NCBI RefSeq assembly: GCF_018122625.2 | Contig: NZ_JAGQFT020000016.1 | Location: forward strand, 1-48,220 | DNA from: Coralloluteibacterium stylophorae | GTDB taxonomy: Bacteria; Pseudomonadota; Gammaproteobacteria; Xanthomonadales; Xanthomonadaceae | Reading direction: 5' to 3' | Length of the DNA stretch: 48,220 bases | In this document: piece by piece, positions 9,935 to 21,911 of the stretch | How positions within the stretch are numbered: the first letter of the stretch is position 1 | Layout: each line of letters starts with the position of its first letter | Program-made: the position numbers and the translations under genes | The notes under the pieces: generated by a model | The model's database searches: none | What the model was told of the DNA's origin: nothing | Seen by the model: the letters and a program-made list of their open reading frames with translations, nothing else

Positions 9935-10204
9935 GTGGCAAACATCAAGTCCGCCAAGAAGCGCGCCCGCCAGGCCGTCGTGCGCAACCAGCGCAACTCC
10001 AGCCAGCGCTCGCGCCTGCGCACCGCCGTCAAGAACGTCATCAAGGCCATCGGCGCCAACGATGTCGCCGGCGCCGAGAACGCCTACAAGGTCGCCGAGC
10101 CGATCCTCGATCGCTTCAGCGCCCGTGGCCTGATCCACAAGAACAAGGCGGCCCGCCACAAGAGCCGCATCACGGCCCGCATCAAGGCCCTCAAGGCCGC
10201 CTGA
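9935..10204 (+). CDS. rpsT: 30S ribosomal protein S20
   Basis: S20 binds 16S rRNA early in 30S assembly. The 89-residue protein is highly basic and starts [12 protein letters not shown] after the initiator, the family signature. It continues with the helical [13 protein letters not shown] and ends [12 protein letters not shown]. The start is GTG 9935 with AGGA seven to eight bases upstream. E. coli rpsT also uses a non-AUG start (UUG) and is autoregulated at translation (established knowledge), so the non-AUG start here may serve the same control. It is a single-gene unit with its own promoter (9863-9891) and terminator (10227-10256). Confidence 0.97.
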   Translation: MANIKSAKKRARQAVVRNQRNSSQRSRLRTAVKNVIKAIGANDVAGAENAYKVAEPILDRFSARGLIHKNKAARHKSRITARIKALKAA

Positions 10205-10226
10205 TCGGGGCCAGGTTCGGGACACG

Positions 10227-10256
10227 GAAAAGCCGGCGCATCGCGCCGGCTTTTTT
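10227..10256 (+). terminator. rpsT terminator, possibly bidirectional
   Basis: AGCCGGCGC and GCGCCGGCT form a nine-base-pair stem with an ATC loop, followed by a T6 run. An A run on the other side would also allow use from the minus strand, where obgE ends at 10382. Confidence 0.9.
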
Positions 10257-10381
10257 GTTGCCTGCCCGACGGCGGCGTCCATTGCGCCGCCGGGCGTGCG
10301 CAAGGCGTCCGCGCATGCAGGAGCCGGGCCGGGACGCAAGGCGCGGGATCGATCCGGAGGCGGGACGGCGCGGCGCGCGGC

Positions 10382-11620
<1,239 letters not shown>

Positions 11621-11631
11621 CACGAAAACGA

Positions 11632-11655
11632 AAAACCCCGCCGAAGCGGGGCTTT
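11632..11655 (-). terminator. Terminator of rplU-rpmA
   Basis: On the minus strand AAAGCCCCGC, a short TTCG loop and GCGGGG are followed by TTTTT, about 30 bases after the rpmA stop. It should end or attenuate rplU-rpmA transcription before obgE. Confidence 0.85.
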
Positions 11656-11684
11656 CCGTTGCGGTCGCGATGCGCGTCGCCCGA

Positions 11685-11939
11685 TCAGGCGACGACGCTC
11701 ACGGTCCGGCGCTTGTTCGCGCCCTTGACCGAGAAGTCGACCTTGCCGTCGACCAGCGCGTACAGGGTGTGGTCGCGGCCGATGCCGACGCCCATGCCCG
11801 GATGGAACTTGGTGCCGCGCTGGCGGACGATGATGTTGCCGGCCTCGATGGCCTGGCCGCCGTAGATCTTCACGCCGAGATACTTCGGATTGGAGTCGCG
11901 GCCGTTGCGGCTGGAACCTACGCCCTTTTTGTGTGCCAT
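11685..11939 (-). CDS. rpmA: 50S ribosomal protein L27
   Basis: L27 reaches towards the peptidyl-transferase centre of the 50S subunit. The 84-residue protein has the family start [16 protein letters not shown], the core [17 protein letters not shown] and [16 protein letters not shown]. There is no N-terminal processed extension as in Firmicutes, so the mature start is at the initiator. It follows rplU by 15 bases, and a terminator lies downstream. Length and sequence are normal. Confidence 0.98.
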   Translation of the reverse strand: MAHKKGVGSSRNGRDSNPKYLGVKIYGGQAIEAGNIIVRQRGTKFHPGMGVGIGRDHTLYALVDGKVDFSVKGANKRRTVSVVA

Positions 11940-11954
11940 GACTGCTCTCCTGTC

Positions 11955-12272
11955 TTACTTGCCGGCACCGGCGATGCCGGTGATCTCGATTTCGGTGTAG
12001 TGCTGCCGGTGACCCTGCTGCTTGCGGTGGTGCTTGCGGCGGCGGAACTTGACGATGCGCACCTTGTCGGCGCGGCCGTGACCCTTGATGGTCGCGGTGA
12101 CGCTGGCGCCCTTGAGCGCGTCGCCGATGGTGATGCCATCGCCGTCGCCCAGCATCAGGATCTGGTCGAAGGTGATGGTGCTGCCGGCGTCGGCCTCCAG
12201 CTTCTCCACGCGCAGGGTCTCGCCCTGCATCACGCGGTACTGCTTGCCGCCGGTGACTACGATTGCGTACAT
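11955..12272 (-). CDS. rplU: 50S ribosomal protein L21
   Basis: L21 is a 50S assembly protein. The 105-residue sequence begins [14 protein letters not shown], contains [20 protein letters not shown] (the usual basic rRNA-binding stretch), and ends with a typical ITGIAGAGK-like tail. An AAAGGA ribosome-binding site lies 11 bases before ATG 12272. The promoter at 12341-12370 leaves a leader of about 60 bases. The leader contains a CCGACC/GGTCGG inverted repeat that could form a small regulatory hairpin. It is the first gene of rplU-rpmA. Confidence 0.98.
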   Translation of the reverse strand: MYAIVVTGGKQYRVMQGETLRVEKLEADAGSTITFDQILMLGDGDGITIGDALKGASVTATIKGHGRADKVRIVKFRRRKHHRKQQGHRQHYTEIEITGIAGAGK

Positions 12273-12340
12273 GACCGGTTGATTCCTTTAGTAGTTCTTT
12301 TGCGGTGCAGCCGACCACGGCCGGGTCGGACAGACGCGGG

Positions 12341-12370
12341 ACTATAGCGGCACCGAGGTTTCCCGGTCAA
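12341..12370 (-). promoter_or_regulatory. Sigma-70 promoter of rplU-rpmA
   Basis: On the minus strand TTGACC (12365-12370) and TATAGT (12341-12346) are separated by 18 bases. The predicted start leaves about 60 bases of leader before rplU. The remaining gap up to uvrA (12371-12634) shows no gene and no clear LexA-type box; only a weak TATCCT element about 100 bases before uvrA is visible. Confidence 0.75.
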
Positions 12371-12634
12371 GCAGCCGGCGGTTGTTCCGCAGCGGCGCTT
12401 CCGCCGGAAGCCACTGAACGCAAACGGAATCCGCCGCACGCCGTGGCCCTCGCGGCAACCCCGGATCGAGGTCACTCCCGGTCCTCGATCTCGACGCCGC
12501 CTGCACCGGCCGGGTTGAGGCCGCTGCTATCCTCCCCCATCTCAAGCCGTCACGCCGTCACGGCGTAACGGGCCTCGCCCCGCGCGAACCGCGCCCGTCC
12601 CGTGCCGTCGGCCTCCCCCTCAACCGGACGGACC

Positions 12635-15489
<2,855 letters not shown>

Positions 15490-15493
<4 letters not shown>

Positions 15494-16107
15494 GCAACGA
15501 CGAAGACAGCAAGCCCGCGCGCAAGCGCGCACCACGCAAGCGCAGCGCACGCAAGAACGCGGCGCCCGCTCCCGCGCCCGGCACCGCGCAGCAGGTACAG
15601 GCGACCAACGCCGGCGTGGCCGAGGCGACCGGGGCCGCCGCGCACGCGGCGGCGAAGCCGGAACGCGAGGCGGCGCCCGCGACGCCGGCACCGGCGGAAG
15701 CCAGGGAGCCGCAGCGCCTGCTGCGCACGACGATGGACGTGCGCTGGCGCGATCTCGACGCCTTCAACCACGTCAACAATTCCAACTACCTCACCTATCT
15801 GGAAGAGGCGCGGCTGCGCTGGATGATGCAGCTGCCCGGCGAGTGGCTCGACGACCACATCGCGCCGCTGATGGCCGGCTGCAACGTCAACTACAAGCGG
15901 CCGATCGAGTGGCCGGAGGAACTGGTGGTGGAACTCTTCGTCGAGCGGATCGGCACCACCAGCATCACCATCGGCCACCGCATCCTGTCGGCGAAGGACG
16001 CCACCGTGGTCTACGCCGACGGCAACGTGACCATGGTCTGGGTCGACCGCCGCAGCGGCCGCCCGGCGCCCCTGCCGGAGGCGGTGCGCCAGGCCTGCGG
16101 CGCGTGA
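15490..16107 (+). CDS. Acyl-CoA thioesterase, hotdog-fold (4HBT/FadM-like), with long basic N-terminal tail
   Basis: The C-terminal 130 residues (about 76-205) form a 4-hydroxybenzoyl-CoA thioesterase-like hotdog domain. It has the active-site motif [24 protein letters not shown], in which the Asp of DLDAFNHVN is the expected catalytic residue. [10 protein letters not shown] and an acyl-CoA-binding [11 protein letters not shown] strand follow. Residues 1-75 are an unusual low-complexity tail rich in Lys, Arg, Ala and Pro ([12 protein letters not shown] near the start), not part of the fold. The ATG overlaps the uvrA stop as ATGA, so translation is probably coupled. Met 82 (15733) would give a domain-only protein. 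The substrate is probably an acyl-CoA, but its chain length cannot be told from sequence. Confidence 0.85.
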
Positions 16108-16216
16108 GCGGCACGCGGACCTGAACGGAACGCCGCCGGCGCGCACGGCGGCTCGACCCGATCCGCGCCCTCCGGGCGTTTCCATGCGCCACGTCCATCG
16201 CACCGGAACATCGCCC

Positions 16217-17785
16217 ATGCCCAGCCCGAACCGCACCGTCCTCGCCACCGCGCTCGTCGCCGCCCTCGCCGCCTGCAGCGGCGGGCCGGCGACACCCGAG
16301 GCGCGCACTCCGGGAGCCGCCGCCATGCCCGACCGCATCTCGTCCGCCCCGCGCAGCGACGCCGGGGCCACCCGCCTGACCGTCTACAGCGGCGACTTCG
16401 ACGCCGTGAGCAACAGCTATCCCGGCAACGGCATGCCCGGCCTGGCCCTGGTCTCGCAGACGATCCGGCGCGAGGTCGGCCAGGGCGACGGCGAGATCAC
16501 CGTCGGCGGCCTGCCGCGCGCGCTGGATGCCGGCGGCGTGCGACTGACGCCCGCCGACACGGGCGTGACGGTGCGCGGTCAGCGCTACGAGTTCGCCCTC
16601 GCCGGCCAGGACGAACTCCTGCAGCGCTCGATCGGGCGGCCGATCGAGGTCGCCTACAGCACCGGCGGCGCGCGCCAGACCGAGCGCGGCGTGCTGCTGG
16701 CGGCGGGCAGTGGCCTCACCCTGCGCCTGGACGACGGTCGCATCCGCGTGCTCAGCGCCTTCGACAGCTTCGACCTGACCGACCTGCCCGGCGGGCTCAA
16801 TGCCGAGCCCACGCTGCGCTGGCAGGTCGCGGCCACGGATGCGGGCGAGCACGTGTTCCAGCTCGACTACCCCACCGGCGGCCTGGCCTGGCGCGCCGAG
16901 TACCACATCGGCCTCGAACAGGACGGGGCCGCCTGCCGCATGCGCTTCTCCGGAAGTGCGCAGGTCGCCAACCGCTCCGGTGCCGGGTTCGAGGCGGCAC
17001 AGCTGACCCTGGTCGCGGGCGATCCGAACACGGCGAGCAAGATCCAGCCGCGGCAGGAGCGGGCGATGATGATGAGCGCGCCCGCGGCACCCGCCGCGCA
17101 GGCCGACATGGCGCCGACACCGCGCGACAGCGGCGAGTACCACGCCTACACCCTGCCCAGCCCGGCCGACGTGCCGGACGGCAGCGTGCAGCAGGTGCCG
17201 CTGCTGGAGGCCGCCGATGCCGTCGCCTGCCAACGGGTCTACGAGACGCGCAACGGGATCACCGGCTATGTGCCGCCGCGCCCGCTGGTGCGCCGCGAGA
17301 TCGGTCCGGCGCAAACCGAGGCGGCCGTCACCGCCAGCCTGCACTTCACCAACGACGAGGCCAGCGGCCTCGGCATGCCGCTGCCGGCCGGGCGCGCACG
17401 GATGTTCGACGGCGACGACTACCTCGGCGAAGCCATGCTCGCGCACACGCCGGCCGGCCGCGAGGTGGAACTCGCGATCGGCAACGTGTTCGACCTGTCC
17501 GCGCAGCGCACGCGCGAGGACTTCCAGCTCGACGCCGGCGGCCGCACCCTGACCGAGCGCTACGCGATCACCCTGCACAACGCCAAGTCCGCGCCGGCGA
17601 CGGTGCGCGTGGTCGAGGGCCTGCCGCGCTGGAGCGAATGGGAAATCGTCGACGCCGGCGGCGGCGACTGGCAGCCGGAGGACGCGCAGAGCGTCGCGAC
17701 CGAGGTCGAGGTTCCGGCGGGCGGCGAGGCCACGGTGCGCTACACCGTGCGCTATCGCTGGGCCGCGGACATGCGTACGCAGTGA
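16217..17785 (+). CDS. DUF4139-type outer-surface or periplasmic lipoprotein
   Basis: A 522-residue lipoprotein: residues 1 to about 18 form a signal peptide ending in a lipobox ALAAC. The mature protein shows beta-rich repeats such as LTVYSGDFDAVSNSYPG. Later segments (WRAEYHIGLEQDGAACRMRFSG, YEFALAGQDELLQRSIGRPIEV, and a C-terminal RYAITLHNAKSAPATVRVVEGLP) resemble the DUF4139 family of predicted beta-sandwich proteins; I recall the family only in outline. A Met/Ala/Pro-rich linker lies near residues 280-305. ATG 16217 was chosen because it starts the signal peptide and has GGAA upstream. No molecular function is known. It is a stand-alone gene between the thioesterase and a crotonase. Confidence 0.75.
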   Translation: MPSPNRTVLATALVAALAACSGGPATPEARTPGAAAMPDRISSAPRSDAGATRLTVYSGDFDAVSNSYPGNGMPGLALVSQTIRREVGQGDGEITVGGLPRALDAGGVRLTPADTGVTVRGQRYEFALAGQDELLQRSIGRPIEVAYSTGGARQTERGVLLAAGSGLTLRLDDGRIRVLSAFDSFDLTDLPGGLNAEPTLRWQVAATDAGEHVFQLDYPTGGLAWRAEYHIGLEQDGAACRMRFSGSAQVANRSGAGFEAAQLTLVAGDPNTASKIQPRQERAMMMSAPAAPAAQADMAPTPRDSGEYHAYTLPSPADVPDGSVQQVPLLEAADAVACQRVYETRNGITGYVPPRPLVRREIGPAQTEAAVTASLHFTNDEASGLGMPLPAGRARMFDGDDYLGEAMLAHTPAGREVELAIGNVFDLSAQRTREDFQLDAGGRTLTERYAITLHNAKSAPATVRVVEGLPRWSEWEIVDAGGGDWQPEDAQSVATEVEVPAGGEATVRYTVRYRWAADMRTQ

Positions 17786-17845
17786 GCGGCGCGCCACGGA
17801 CGCCGGGCTAGACTCGGCGTCCCGTTCCCGATCCGGCGCTTCACG

Positions 17846-18610
17846 ATGATCGACGTCAGCACGCACGACGGCATCCATACCCTCCGCCTGGCCCGGCCTC
17901 CCGCCAACGCGCTCGACCCTGCGCTGCTGCGGGCGCTGATCGACGCGGTCGAGGCCGCGCCACGCGACGGTGCGCGCGGCATCGTGCTCGCCGGCGGGCG
18001 CGGCATCTTCTCGGCGGGCCTCGACGTGCCGCACCTGCTGACCCTCGACCGCGCCGGCATGCACGGCGCATGGAGCGCCTTCTTCGGCGCAGCCCGCGCG
18101 CTGGCGCGCTGCCCGGTGCCGGTGGTCGCGGCGATCGGCGGCCACTGCCCGGCCGGCGGCTGCGTGCTCGCGCTGTGCTGCGACTACCGGGTCATGGCGC
18201 TGGCCGACGCGGGCGCCTCCCCGTACCGCATCGGCCTCAACGAGGTGCAGGTCGGCGTGCCGGTGCCGGACGCGGTCCAGCACCTGATGCGCCGCACCGT
18301 GGGCCCGCGCCAGGCCGAGAAACTGCTCGTCATCGGGGCGATGCCCGATACCGGCGCCGCGCTGGCGCTGGGCCTGGTCGACGAGGCGGTGCCGATGGAC
18401 GAGGTGGAGCCGCGCGCGCAGGCCTGGCTGCAGGCGCTGTCCGCGCTGCCGCAGCACGCGGTGCGCGCCACGCGCGAGGTCGCGCGTGCGGACCTGGTCG
18501 CGACCATGACCGACCCGGTCGGCACCGCGGTCGAGCCGTTCGTGGACGTGTGGTTCGCGGAGCCGACCCAGGCCGCACTGCAGGCGATGGTGGCGCGGCT
18601 GCGCCGCTGA
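17846..18610 (+). CDS. Enoyl-CoA hydratase/isomerase family protein
   Basis: A 254-residue crotonase-fold protein, complete in length. The oxyanion-hole stretches are visible: FSAGLDVPHLL (first) and GGHCPAGGCVLALCCDYRVMA (second). The catalytic-Glu region reads GLNEVQVGVPVP. Such NEVxxG sequences occur in the delta3,delta2-enoyl-CoA isomerase branch, so an isomerase is as likely as a hydratase (inference). The C-terminal helix QAALQAMVARLRR is typical of the trimerisation end. ATG 17846 lacks a strong ribosome-binding site. The stop TGA (18608-18610) touches the stop of the convergent sulfurtransferase gene with no intergenic space. Confidence 0.85.
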   Translation: MIDVSTHDGIHTLRLARPPANALDPALLRALIDAVEAAPRDGARGIVLAGGRGIFSAGLDVPHLLTLDRAGMHGAWSAFFGAARALARCPVPVVAAIGGHCPAGGCVLALCCDYRVMALADAGASPYRIGLNEVQVGVPVPDAVQHLMRRTVGPRQAEKLLVIGAMPDTGAALALGLVDEAVPMDEVEPRAQAWLQALSALPQHAVRATREVARADLVATMTDPVGTAVEPFVDVWFAEPTQAALQAMVARLRR

Positions 18611-19468
18611 TCAGTCGGCGCGGACCACCGGGCGCCGCGGATCCTCGATCCAGCCGCTCCACGACCCCGGATACAGCCGCGCACCGTCGAGACCGGCATG
18701 CGCCATCGCCAGCAGCGTGTGGCAGGCGGTCACGCCCGACCCGCACATGGCGACGACCTCTTCCGGCGCGCGCCCGGCGAGCAGCGCCGCGAACTCCCGT
18801 GCGAGCTGCGCCGGTTGCTTCATCCGCCCGTCCGCGTCGAGGTTGTCGGTGTAGGGGCGGTTGACCGCGCCGGGCACGTGGCCGGCGACGGGGTCGATGG
18901 GTTCCGCGCGTCCGGCGAAGCGCGGCGCGGCCCGGGCATCCAGCAGCCAGCCCGGCGGCTCGCCCAGGCGCGCGAGCAGCTCCTGCGCATCGACGCGCAT
19001 CGCGACGTCCGCATGCGGCGCGGGCGCCGCGGCGGCCGCAACCGGGGCGGGCTCGCCGCGCTCGACCGGCAGGCCCAGCGCCAGCCAGCGGCGGAAACCG
19101 CCGTCCAGCACCCGCACCCCGCGCCGGCCCAGCCAGCGCAGCAGCCACCATGCGCGTGCCGCGGCCATCGCGCCGTCGGCGGCGTCGTAGACGACCACCT
19201 CGCTGCCGGCATCGATGCCCCAGGCCGCGAGCCGCGCGGCCAGGTCGCGCGGCTCCGGCAGCGGGTGCCGCCCGGCGCCCGGCGCATGCGCCCCGGACAG
19301 ATCGCGTTCGAGATGCGCATGGCGTGCGCCGGGGATGCGCGCCTCCCGCCACAGCCGCTCTCCGGCCCCGGAATCGGCGAGATCGAAGCGGCAGTCCAGC
19401 ACGACCAGGCCGGCGGCGCCCAGCCGCCCGGCCAGCGTCTCCGCATCGATCATCACGTCATTCGCCAT
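18611..19468 (-). CDS. sseA: 3-mercaptopyruvate/thiosulfate sulfurtransferase
   Basis: Two tandem rhodanese domains in 285 residues. The N-terminal, non-catalytic domain runs from about 8 to 135 (VLDCRFDL, the IPGARHAHLERDLSG loop, EVVVYDAADGAMAAR). The C-terminal catalytic domain has LLDARAAPRFAG, HVPGAVNRPY and the active loop CGSGVTA with the nucleophilic Cys at about 241. A CGSGVTA loop is typical of mercaptopyruvate sulfurtransferases, whereas classical rhodaneses carry a CRKGVT-type loop (established knowledge). The ATG at 19468 lies inside the end of the upstream Nudix gene (11-base overlap), implying coupled translation. The stop abuts the convergent crotonase stop. Confidence 0.9.
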   Translation of the reverse strand: MANDVMIDAETLAGRLGAAGLVVLDCRFDLADSGAGERLWREARIPGARHAHLERDLSGAHAPGAGRHPLPEPRDLAARLAAWGIDAGSEVVVYDAADGAMAAARAWWLLRWLGRRGVRVLDGGFRRWLALGLPVERGEPAPVAAAAAPAPHADVAMRVDAQELLARLGEPPGWLLDARAAPRFAGRAEPIDPVAGHVPGAVNRPYTDNLDADGRMKQPAQLAREFAALLAGRAPEEVVAMCGSGVTACHTLLAMAHAGLDGARLYPGSWSGWIEDPRRPVVRAD

Positions 19469-20105
19469 CGGAGCGCCCCTCCAGGCGCGTGCGCAGGTTG
19501 ACCAGCATGGCGGCGGTCGCGCCCCAGATCCGGTACGGCCCCCAGTTGAACTCGATCAGGTGGCGCCGGCGCCCGCGCCATTCGGCCGCCACCGCGCGGG
19601 CGTTGGCCGCGTCGAGCAGGAAGCCGAGCGGGACCTCGAACAGCTCGTCGACCTCGTTCGGATCGATGCGCGCGACGTGATCGGTCGCCACCCGCGCCAC
19701 CACCGGCCAGACATGGAAGCCGGTGACGGTCACGAACGGGTCGAGATAGCCGAGCGGGGCGATGTCGCGCGGGACCAGCCCGATCTCCTCGCCCGCCTCG
19801 CGCACGGCGGCGGCGACCGGATCGGCGTCGTCGCTCTCGATCCGGCCGCCGGGAAAGCTGATCTGCCCGCCGTGGTGGCGCAATGCCGCGTGGCGCACGG
19901 TCAGCAGCACGCGCACCCCCTCGGGCCGCGGGACCAGGCCGACCAGCACCGCCGCCGGCATGCGGGTGTCGCAGTCGGCCAGCAGGTCGGCGATCTCGGC
20001 CTGGTTCCAGGCCGCATGGCTGGGCGCCCGCGCCAGCGGGTACAGCGCGGCGCGCAGCCGCGACCAGTTTTCGCCGAGCAGGTCGACGTCGGAGCGGACG
20101 CTCAC
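19458..20105 (-). CDS. Nudix hydrolase, CoA pyrophosphatase type
   Basis: A 215-residue Nudix protein with the box GGRIESDDADPVAAAVREAGEEIGL (positions about 95-120), in which REAGEE carries the metal ligands. The preceding LRHHGGQISFPGG is the signature of the NudL/CoA diphosphatase group that cleaves CoA to phosphopantetheine and 3',5'-ADP. I chose GTG 20105, preceded by GGAAGGG. The longer in-frame start at 20177 would place the fkpA-type terminator (20130-20160) inside the coding region. Its 3' end overlaps the sulfurtransferase start. The C-terminus has HLIEFNWGPYRIWGATAAML, also usual for the family. Confidence 0.88.
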   Translation of the reverse strand: MSVRSDVDLLGENWSRLRAALYPLARAPSHAAWNQAEIADLLADCDTRMPAAVLVGLVPRPEGVRVLLTVRHAALRHHGGQISFPGGRIESDDADPVAAAVREAGEEIGLVPRDIAPLGYLDPFVTVTGFHVWPVVARVATDHVARIDPNEVDELFEVPLGFLLDAANARAVAAEWRGRRRHLIEFNWGPYRIWGATAAMLVNLRTRLEGRSDGE

Positions 20106-20129
20106 CGCCGGCCCTTCCCGCGCATCAAC

Positions 20130-20160
20130 AAAAAACCGCGCCGGATCGCTCCGGCGCGGT
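20130..20160 (-). terminator. Terminator of the FKBP isomerase gene
   Basis: On the minus strand ACCGCGCCGG and CCGGCGCGGT form a perfect 10-bp stem with a six-base loop followed by a T6 run, about 50 bases after the isomerase stop. It supports placing the Nudix start downstream of it. Confidence 0.9.
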
Positions 20161-20212
20161 CGGGACGTGTCCGGCATGCGCGACGCGCGCGTCGGGCCGT
20201 CGCACCATCGGC

Positions 20213-20938
20213 TTACTTCGCGCTGACCAGCTTGATGTCCATGGTCACCGCCTGGTTCGGACCGACCGGCGACTGCGGACCCGCGCCGTAGGCCTGGTCC
20301 GGCGGCAGCACCACTTCCCAGCGCGCGCCCGGCGACATCATCGGCAGGACCTCGCGCAGGCCCTGCAGCGGCGCCTCGCTGACCTTCAGCGTGATCGGCT
20401 GGTTCTGCGCGTAGGTGCTCAGGAACTCCTGACCGCTGGCGGCCAGCGAGCCGCGCAGGTGGACCTGCACCTCGCTGTTGGCGGTCGGCTTGGTGCCGCT
20501 GCCGGCCTCGAGCTCCTTGTACTGGATGCCGCTGGCGGTGGTCTTGACGCCGGCCTTGGCGCGGTTGGAGGCGAGGAACTGGTCCGACTTGGTCTTGTTC
20601 TCGGTCGCGACCTTGGTGAAGGCGGCGCGCGCGCGCTCCATCATGCGGCGCTGCATGCCCTCGAGCTGCTGGGCCATCTGCTGCGGCTGCACGGTCGGGT
20701 CCTTCTTCGCGAACCCGTCCTGCACCGCCTGGACCACCTGCGCGACGTCGACCTGCTCACCGCTCTCGGCAAGGCTGCGGCCGAGGTCGTAGCCGATCGC
20801 GTAGCTGAGCGCGTTGCGGTCGATCGCCACCGGCGCCGCCTGCTGCGGGGCGGCCTGGGCGGGCTGCTGCGTCTGAGCCATGGCGGTGCCGCCGAGGACG
20901 AGTGCCGCAACCGACGCGGCCATCAAGCGCAACTTCAT
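20213..20938 (-). CDS. fkpA: Periplasmic FKBP-type peptidyl-prolyl isomerase (FkpA/Mip-like)
   Basis: A 241-residue exported proline isomerase and folding chaperone. Residues 1 to about 21 are a signal peptide ending AMA|Q, followed by a Gln/Pro/Ala linker. An alpha-helical dimerisation domain (about 40-130) has the SYAIGYDLGRSL motif of Mip/FkpA proteins. The C-terminal FKBP domain contains VQVHLRGSLAASGQEF, PLQGLREVLPMMSPGARWEVVLPPDQAYG and a final VTMDIKLVSA strand. GGAGG seven bases before ATG 20938 is a perfect ribosome-binding site. A TATGCT -10-like element at 21018-21023 (minus) is a possible promoter. It has its own terminator and is monocistronic. It may assist folding of exported proteins, including T2SS substrates (inference). 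Confidence 0.93.
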   Translation of the reverse strand: MKLRLMAASVAALVLGGTAMAQTQQPAQAAPQQAAPVAIDRNALSYAIGYDLGRSLAESGEQVDVAQVVQAVQDGFAKKDPTVQPQQMAQQLEGMQRRMMERARAAFTKVATENKTKSDQFLASNRAKAGVKTTASGIQYKELEAGSGTKPTANSEVQVHLRGSLAASGQEFLSTYAQNQPITLKVSEAPLQGLREVLPMMSPGARWEVVLPPDQAYGAGPQSPVGPNQAVTMDIKLVSAK

Positions 20939-21134
20939 TAACAACCTCCAGAGGAAGGAATTCCCGTTCGGGGGATTTCGGATCAGACTGTGGGGCCTGC
21001 CCTGCAGCCGACGGATTAGCATAGCGGTGGCGTCCGGGGACCGCCACTGCGGTCTTGCCATGGACCCGCCGCCGCGCCACAAGTTCCCCGGCAGCGCGAC
21101 GAGGAGTACCGCCGGACCGTCCGGCACCACCGCG

Positions 21135-21911
21135 ATGTCCGTCCCGATCCATGTCCATGCCGATGGGCCGCTGCTGCGCCTGACCCTGGCGCGGCGCGAG
21201 GCCCTGAGCGTCGATGTCCAAGTGCTCGCCGCGCTGGACGAGGCGCTGGCGCGGGCGGCGGGCGACGCGTCGGTCCGGGTGATCGAATTCCGCGGCGAGG
21301 GCGGCAGCCTCGCCGCCGGCGTCGACCTCCTGCACGCGGCGCGCGGTTCCACCCTGGAGGCGCGTCGCTTCGCCCGCCTCGGGCAGGACCTGGCCCGGCG
21401 CATCGAGACCCTCGGCAAGCCGGTCGTGGCCGTCCTCGACGACGACGTCCTCGGCGCCGGCCTGGAACTGGCGCTGGCCTGCCCGCTGCGGATCGCCAGC
21501 GAGCGCTGCCGGCTCGGGTTGCCCGACATCGCGCTGGGCGTGCTGCCCGGCTTCGGCGGCATCCAGCGCCTGGCGCGGCTGCTCGGCCGGGCCGCGGCGC
21601 TGGAGCTGTGCCTGGTCGCCGACCACGTCGACGCCACGCGCGCGCATGCGCTGGGCCTGCTGCAGCAGGTCGTCCCCGTAGGGCAGCTCGACGCTGCGGC
21701 GGCCGCGCTCGGCGCGCGCCTGGCGCGCATCCCCGACCATGCGGTGCGCGCAGTGCTGGCGGTGGCGCTTGGCGACGCGGAGCCGGACGAAGTCGGCCTG
21801 CACCGCGAGCGCGACCTCTTCGCCGTCGCCCTGCGCACCCCGGCGGTGCGCAGCCGGACGGCCGCACTGCTCGACCCCGACGCACCGCTGCTGCAGGAGC
21901 AATGGCAGTGA
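21135..21911 (+). CDS. Divergent enoyl-CoA hydratase/isomerase family protein
   Basis: A 258-residue crotonase-fold protein. Recognisable parts are SLAAGVDLLHAA (first oxyanion stretch), GAGLELALACPLRIAS (second, with the first catalytic Glu in GLEL) and LPDIALGVLPGFGGIQRL. In true enoyl-CoA hydratases the last motif carries a second catalytic Glu (PEI.LG). Here it is Asp, so activity may differ (inference). The start is uncertain: ATG 21135 begins the conserved beta strand but lacks a clear ribosome-binding site; ATG 21061 is an alternative. Its stop overlaps the GTG start of the next gene as GTGA. The coupling to an RsxC-like ferredoxin protein suggests a shared, unknown redox or acyl-CoA role. 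Confidence 0.8.
   Translation: MSVPIHVHADGPLLRLTLARREALSVDVQVLAALDEALARAAGDASVRVIEFRGEGGSLAAGVDLLHAARGSTLEARRFARLGQDLARRIETLGKPVVAVLDDDVLGAGLELALACPLRIASERCRLGLPDIALGVLPGFGGIQRLARLLGRAAALELCLVADHVDATRAHALGLLQQVVPVGQLDAAAAALGARLARIPDHAVRAVLAVALGDAEPDEVGLHRERDLFAVALRTPAVRSRTAALLDPDAPLLQEQWQ

Noticed and set aside
12371-12634. LexA (SOS) box upstream of uvrA
   Set aside because: No sequence resembling the E. coli CTGT-N8-ACAG or the Xanthomonas TTAG-type box was found in the gap.
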